A DNA stretch of 64,000 nt from Polymorphospora lycopeni. GTDB taxonomy: Bacteria; Actinomycetota; Actinomycetes; Mycobacteriales; Micromonosporaceae. Location of the stretch: NCBI RefSeq assembly GCF_042237075.1, contig NZ_JBCGDC010000019.1, forward strand, positions 1 through 64,000, in the 5' to 3' direction. The position numbers and the translations under genes were made by a program. The notes beneath the pieces were generated by a model. That model was not told the DNA's origin and ran no database searches. It was given only the letters and a program-made list of their open reading frames with translations. Positions 59,779-64,000 of this stretch are shown piece by piece. Within the stretch, counting starts at the first letter, position 1. Each line of letters begins with the position of its first letter.

Positions 59779-60246
59779 TCAGCCGAGTGAGCAGGGCGTC
59801 CCGTTGAGGGTGAACGAGGACGGGCGGTCGGTGCCACCGGTGTGGGTGGCCACGAACCCGATGGCGATCGCGCCGCCCGGCCCGATGATGACGTGGTCGT
59901 CAAGGCCACGGGCCGTGACCCTGCCGCTGGACGGCGAGTACACCGCGTTCCAGCCGCTGGTGATGCGTTGTCCGGCGGGCAGCGGGAATTTCAGCACCCA
60001 GGAGGTGATCGGGGTTCCGCTGGTGTTGGTGATGGTGATGCTGCTCGTCAGGTAGGTGTCCCAGGTGTAGACCGAGTAGCGGACGCTGCAGGCGGCCCCG
60101 GTCGGCGACGGGCTGGTCGGTACAGCGGTGCTGGCCGGCAGAGCCGTGCTGGCCGGCACGGTGGTCGGCGCGCTGGCGCCGTGCAGGGCGGCGGCCAGCG
60201 TTACAGCCGCCGCGGCGACACCGAGAAGGCTGCTCTTCAGTCTCAT
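59779..60246 (-). CDS. Small secreted cellulose-binding (CBM2-like) protein
   Basis: The 155-residue protein has a signal peptide (about 1-25), a Pro/Ser/Thr linker (VPASTALPASTAVPTSPSP) and one CBM2-type beta-sandwich: CSVRYSVYTWDTYLTSSITI, ITSWVLKFPLPAGQRITSGW NAVYS, VTARGLDDHVIIGPGGAIAI GFVATHTG, ending FTLNGTPCSLG with the disulfide partner Cys. The tryptophans that contact cellulose are present. No catalytic domain is attached, so it may be an adhesin or accessory to the secreted hydrolases, or a remnant of a larger cellulase. Confidence 0.85.
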   Translation of the reverse strand: MRLKSSLLGVAAAAVTLAAALHGASAPTTVPASTALPASTAVPTSPSPTGAACSVRYSVYTWDTYLTSSITITNTSGTPITSWVLKFPLPAGQRITSGWNAVYSPSSGRVTARGLDDHVIIGPGGAIAIGFVATHTGGTDRPSSFTLNGTPCSLG

Positions 60247-60644
60247 GGTGGCTGCGATTCCTCCGGAGATCGGCGTACGGCAGCGCGGCGGAACGAGGGG
60301 CGCCAGTCGCCGCTGATTGTCCGGTTCGCCTCGCAGGCACCAACACTAATCGATCACCTTCGATTGTCAAGCCTGCGGCCCCGACCTCCTACGCGACGCG
60401 AGCGGGCAGCCGGCGCTATGCGACTTCGACGCCTCTGGGCGTACATCCGTACCGTCGAACCCATCGCCGATACGTTCGTCACCCACAACCTGGACAGATG
60501 CGAAAGGAACCCGCCGCAGACTCCAGCATTGGACACCACACATAATCCACCATCGACCAGTCGCGATCGCCGAAACCGTGTCAGAGTCCGATCTCACTGG
60601 CCATTGACATCAGTGAGCCCAGCGACTCGGCCACCGTGTACCCG

Positions 60645-60760
60645 GCATCCGCGGCATCTACAGCCACGTCACCCCGGCCATGCGGCAACACATCACCCAC
60701 ACCATCCAACGCCGCCGCAAACCACCCAACTCGCACTCGCCCACACCACACGCTACATAA
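60645..60760 (+). mobile_element. Tyrosine-recombinase (integrase) C-terminal relic
   Basis: GIRGIYSHVTPAMRQHITHT IQRRRKP matches the extreme C-terminus of actinobacterial phage/ICE integrases (IRGxYxHVTPxMRxxLxxALQxRW), including the catalytic Tyr. The rest of the gene is missing and no att site can be assigned. 60247-60644 shows no gene. Confidence 0.5.
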
Positions 60761-60913
60761 CCGCCCACCCAATAACAGACAACCCCGGTACGGCTCCACG
60801 CAGCCACATCCGCGGACGGCACTCTCGACGGCCAGCGGGACCGATGCGCCCGATGTCCGTTACGACCCACCCTGCGTAGCCGGTCAAGCCCGGCCGGCGG
60901 AATGCCGGCCAGG

Positions 60914-61105
60914 CCCCGGTCGTTACACACCCTGGCGGACCGAGCAGGACAACGAACCTCCCGGTCCCGGACCACGTCGACGGAATGACGGCCGGCCCCC
61001 GGTCGTTACACATCCCCGACGCACCCAGCACCACCGCCCCGTGAGCTCAGCCTCCGGGCAGGTCGGTTGGAATGAACGACCACCCCCGGTCGTTACACAT
61101 CCCCG
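60914..61105. repeat. Three imperfect repeats of about 85 bp with core CCCGGTCGTTACACA
   Basis: The core CCCCGGTCGTTACACA(C/T)CCC begins at 60914, 60997 and 61084, each preceded by GGAATG-x(4-8)-GGCC-like sequence. A fourth degenerate version may lie near 60853. The array sits just upstream of the secreted lysozyme-like gene and could hold its promoter region, or be a decayed mobile-element array. Confidence 0.6.
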
Positions 61106-61217
61106 ACCCACCCGAGCACCAACGGGTGACCCCACAGACTTTCCCACCGCACCTTTCGCGGACCCGTACGCCGACCTCCCCCAGTCGGCGTCATCCCCCC
61201 ACGAACGGAGCACCCCC

Positions 61218-61769
61218 ATGAACACGATCCTGCGCAAGACGATTCTCGGCATCACCGGCCTGACCTTCGCCACCGGCGTCATCGCCGGCCCCGTCACCGC
61301 CGCCAGCGCCGCGACGCCGCAGACCCGCTCCGCCGCCGTCACCACCACCGCAGTGCAGGGCGAGCAGTCCCAGATCACCCTGGGCGCCGAACAGACCGAC
61401 AACGTCAAGGCCATCATCGCCGCGACGAAGAAGAACGGCATGGACGAACGCGCCGCGGTCATCGCGATCGCGACCAGCCTGCAGGAGTCGAAGCTGGAGA
61501 ACCTGGGACACCTGGGTGAACGCAACGACCACGACTCGCAGGGCCTGTTCCAGCAGCGACCGTCGTCCGGCTGGGGCACCGTCGAGCAGATCACCGACCC
61601 CGAGTACGCCACCACCGCGTTCCTCAACGGCCTCAAGCAGGTCGACGGCTGGCACGACATGCCACTGACCGAGGCCGCGCAGACCGTGCAGGTCTCCGCC
61701 TTCCCCGACCACTACGCGCAGTGGGAAACCCAGGCCACCGACCTGGTTGCCGAACACTGGAACAGCTGA
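61218..61769 (+). CDS. Secreted lysozyme/transglycosylase-like protein
   Basis: The 183-residue protein has a signal peptide ending TAASAA and a helical domain with AIIAATKKNGMDERAAVIAI ATSLQESKLENLGHLGERND, then DSQGLFQQRPSSGWGTVEQI and a closing AQTVQVSAFPDHYAQWE. The SLQESKLxN ... SQGLFQQRPSxGWGT pattern is that of actinobacterial lysozyme-like hydrolases, with the first Glu as a likely catalytic acid. It would act on the cell wall. The ATG at 61218 follows CGGAG. An assembly gap begins 30 bases after the stop. Confidence 0.8.
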   Translation: MNTILRKTILGITGLTFATGVIAGPVTAASAATPQTRSAAVTTTAVQGEQSQITLGAEQTDNVKAIIAATKKNGMDERAAVIAIATSLQESKLENLGHLGERNDHDSQGLFQQRPSSGWGTVEQITDPEYATTAFLNGLKQVDGWHDMPLTEAAQTVQVSAFPDHYAQWETQATDLVAEHWNS

Positions 61770-61798
61770 CACCAAACGCCCCGCTGGCCGGGACCCCG

Positions 61799-61904
61799 NN
61801 NNNNNNNNNNNNNNNNNNNNNNNNNNNNNNNNNNNNNNNNNNNNNNNNNNNNNNNNNNNNNNNNNNNNNNNNNNNNNNNNNNNNNNNNNNNNNNNNNNNN
61901 NNNN
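61799..61904. other. Assembly gap (106 Ns)
   Basis: Unresolved sequence between the lysozyme-like gene and an IS5-type transposase relic; the gap probably reflects a repeated element such as the 5' part of that IS. Confidence 0.95.
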
Positions 61905-62215
61905 CCAGCGACACATCCAGACAGGCGCCAGCGCCAACGCGGCCGGACTGATCGACTGGGATGTCAGCATCGACTCGACGGTCACCCGCGCTCGACCGTA
62001 GGAGCAGAAGGAGCCGCCCGGCGGCGTCGAGGACGAACCCGCCGACCACGCCCTCGGTCGTTCTCGTGGCGGGTTGACCACCAAGCTGCATCTGGGCTGC
62101 GAACCGGGCCAGAAGCCGCTCGCGGTGGTGGTGACCGGTGGGCAACGCGGCGACAGCCCGCAGTTCACTCGGGTCCTCGCGCGCATCCGAATGCCGCGCC
62201 CCGGTGGCGGGTGGT
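61905..62215 (+). mobile_element. IS5-type transposase relic, adjoining the gap
   Basis: QRHIQTGASANAAGLIDWDV SIDST, an in-frame TAG near 62000, then EPADHALGRSRGGLTTKLHL and PLAVVVTGGQRGDSPQFTRV LARIRMPR match the catalytic core of IS5-group transposases (IS427-like), including the DST and DHALGRSRGGLTTK blocks. The internal stop, a short loss before EPPGGVEDE and the missing 3' part show it is inactive. Confidence 0.7.
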
Positions 62216-62357
62216 CGTCGCGCATCCAGTGCGCGTGGAGTGCGCTGTCCGATGGAAAAGTGTGGACGGCCGAACGTACGGTGGAGCCCAGACAATCGCT
62301 GCGCAACTGACGGATAGACTACCAACTCGCCCCCGTCATCGGGTTACGGTGCACCCG

Positions 62358-64000
62358 GTGACAGCGCCCACGTTTGAGGTGCTTGTGCGTTTCGACCTCC
62401 TTGGCCCGATCCGCGTGTACCGCGATGGCCAGCCAGTTCCGCTGGGCTCGGTGAAGCAACGTCTCCTCTTGGCCACCCTGCTGCTGCGTCCGAACGAGAT
62501 CGTCGGCACCAACGAGTTGGCCGCAATGCTGTGGGGCGACGATCAGCCGGCGTCGGCCGCGGCGAACCTGCGCACCTACGTACGCGGCCTGCGGCAGTCG
62601 CTGGGCGGCGGGACGTCCTGGGAGGGGATAACCGCTGCCGCCGGCGGCTACCTGCTGCGGGTGGAACCAGGCGAACGGGATCTGGACCTGTTCGACGCCG
62701 CGGCGGCGCGGGGCCGCGACGCTCTCGCCGCCTCGGATGCAACCCGGGCCGAGGCCGAACTCTCCGCTGCGCTGGGACTGTGGCGTGGGGACCCGCTGTC
62801 CGACCTGCCGCTGCCTGCGGCGCTGGCCCGGCGGGTGGCGCAGTTGGAGGAGCGCCGGCTGCTCGCCGAGGAGGACTACACCGGGGCACTGTTGACGCTC
62901 GGCGCGCCGGCCGACGTGATACACCGGCTGCGTGCCCTGCTCGACCGGCACCCGCTGCGGCAGCGGGCGTGGGGGCAGCTGATGGTGGGCCTCTACCGCA
63001 TCGGTGACGTGGCCGGCGCGCTGGATACCTTCCGGCAGGCTCGGCAGGTGCTGGCGGAGGAGACCGGCCTCGATCCGGCGCCGGAGCTCACCAAGTTGTA
63101 CGACGACATCCTGCATCACCGCCCGGGGCTGGCAGCGTGCCCGCCAGCGCGGCCGGACGGGCCGGCACCGGACGCGCCACCGGGGCCGCTCATTCAGCGC
63201 CCCGAACAGCTGCCGCGTGCGGTGCCGGAGTTCGTCGGCCGCGGAGTCGAGCTGGCCAGCCTCGACGCTCTCCTGGGCAGCCGGGCGCAGGGGCCTACGA
63301 CAGTGGTCATCTCTGTGGTGTCCGGCATGGCCGGAGTCGGCAAGACCGCCCTGGCACTGCACTGGGCGCACCGGGTGGCCGACCGCTTCCCCGACGGCCA
63401 GCTCTACGTGAACCTTCGTGGGTACGACGAAGCCGGGGTGGTGTCGCCGCCCGACGCCCTGTCCGGCTTCCTCGAGGCGCTCGGCGTACCCCAGGCCCGG
63501 ATACCCTCCGACCTGGAGGCCCGGACGGGTCTCTACCGCAGCCTGCTGGCCTCCCGCCGGATGCTCGTGGTGCTCGACAACGCTCGCGACTCCGCCCAGG
63601 TTCGCGCCCTGCTGCCCGGTGCCGGCGGCTGCATGGTCGTGGTCACCAGCCGCGACCGGCTCGGCGGCCTGATCGCCGCCGAGTCCGCGGCGCCGTTGAC
63701 GCTCAGTGTGCTCACCGCCGAGGAGTCGACGAGCCTGCTCGCCAGCCGGCTCGGCGCCGGCCGCCTCGCCTCCGAGCCGGCCGCGGTGGCCGACATCGTC
63801 GAGGCGACCGGCCGGCTCCCGCTGGCGCTGTCGATAGTGGCGGCACGCGTCGCCACCCATCCCACGTTTCCGCTCGGCGCCATCGCCGCCGAACTGCACT
63901 CGGCTGAGGCGAGGCTGGACGCGTTGGCCGACGGCGATGTACGGCGCGTCTTCTCCTGGTCGTACCTGGCCCTGGGGCAGGACGCGGCCCGACTGTTCGC
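62358..64000 (+). CDS. AfsR/SARP-family regulator, 3' truncated by window end
   Basis: At least 547 residues of a SARP-STAND regulator are present. The N-terminal OmpR-type winged helix reads VRFDLLGPIRVYRDGQPVPL, KQRLLLATLLLRPNEIV, ELAAMLWGDDQPASAAANLR TYVRGLRQSLGG. The bacterial transcriptional activation domain follows (about 105-255: DLDLFDAAAARGRDAL, LRALLDRHPLRQRAWGQLMV, DPAPELTKLYDDIL). Then an NB-ARC ATPase begins (FVGRGVELASLDALL, P-loop SGMAGVGKTALALHW, MLVVLDNARDSAQVRALLPG, TGRLPLALSIVAARVA). Such proteins activate secondary-metabolite clusters, so one may begin right of the window. The GTG at 62358 is the earliest plausible start. Later GTGs at 62379 and 62385 are possible. Confidence 0.88.
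   Translation, partial: MTAPTFEVLVRFDLLGPIRVYRDGQPVPLGSVKQRLLLATLLLRPNEIVGTNELAAMLWGDDQPASAAANLRTYVRGLRQSLGGGTSWEGITAAAGGYLLRVEPGERDLDLFDAAAARGRDALAASDATRAEAELSAALGLWRGDPLSDLPLPAALARRVAQLEERRLLAEEDYTGALLTLGAPADVIHRLRALLDRHPLRQRAWGQLMVGLYRIGDVAGALDTFRQARQVLAEETGLDPAPELTKLYDDILHHRPGLAACPPARPDGPAPDAPPGPLIQRPEQLPRAVPEFVGRGVELASLDALLGSRAQGPTTVVISVVSGMAGVGKTALALHWAHRVADRFPDGQLYVNLRGYDEAGVVSPPDALSGFLEALGVPQARIPSDLEARTGLYRSLLASRRMLVVLDNARDSAQVRALLPGAGGCMVVVTSRDRLGGLIAAESAAPLTLSVLTAEESTSLLASRLGAGRLASEPAAVADIVEATGRLPLALSIVAARVATHPTFPLGAIAAELHSAEARLDALADGDVRRVFSWSYLALGQDAARLF

Noticed and set aside
1..64000. tRNA or rRNA genes and CRISPR arrays
   Set aside because: I saw no cloverleaf-like sequence with CCA end, no rRNA signature and no array of short repeats with regular spacers. 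The repeats at 280 and 60914 have too few copies and unit lengths of 85-88 bp.

Overview
The base composition (very GC-rich), GTG/TTG starts, dense ATGA/GTGA overlaps and protein families (SARP regulator, SAV_2336, FxSxx-type RiPP machinery, DddA-like toxins) point to an actinomycete, most likely a member of Micromonosporaceae such as Micromonospora or Actinoplanes. The window looks like an accessory region of a draft assembly: it has one 106-base N gap, two single Ns, one duplicated contig end and many decayed insertion sequences.

Layout. 0-5 kb: the start of a secreted protein, a DinB/DUF664 protein, and an ABC exporter with a two-component system behind a strong inverted repeat. 5.1-8.5 kb: a graveyard holding a decayed DddA-like deaminase toxin with Imm1-type immunity gene, a LysR/SDR chimera, and an XRE regulator truncated by an IS relic. 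8.6-18 kb: the most interesting locus. It has an EACC1-like membrane protein, an EAD2-VMAP protein, a 43-aa overlapping ORF, and a giant SAV_2336-STAND-TPR protein (FxsT-like) on the + strand. Facing them on the - strand are a caspase-EAD2 protease, a small FxsA-like RiPP precursor and an HExxH-type peptide beta-hydroxylase. This reads as an NTP-dependent conflict/signalling system joined to a peptide-modification module.

18-24.6 kb: IS110, ISL3, IS701 and IS5 relics around a small secreted protein, a PL9-type pectate lyase, and a DrrAB-like exporter with its TetR regulator. 24.6-50.6 kb: a 26-kb catabolic island. It encodes an acyl-CoA ligase, acyl-CoA dehydrogenase, MaoC-type hydratase, SDR, two thiolases, two CoA-transferases, AtuA in two parts, an LLM flavoprotein, an enolase-superfamily enzyme, a cyclase-family hydrolase, an aldehyde dehydrogenase, a CitE-like lyase, a reductive-dehalogenase-like Fe-S protein and a complete Dpp/Opp importer, with one GntR/FCD regulator. 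A recurring AT-rich motif lies in front of each transcription unit and suggests one regulon. The substrate cannot be read from the sequence.

51-62 kb: secreted proteins (FN3 repeats, M14 carboxypeptidase, CBM2, a lysozyme-like protein), a WGR beta-propeller protein, a second deaminase-toxin module split by a frameshift, and IS4/IS21/integrase relics. 62.3-64 kb: an AfsR-type SARP regulator that runs off the end.
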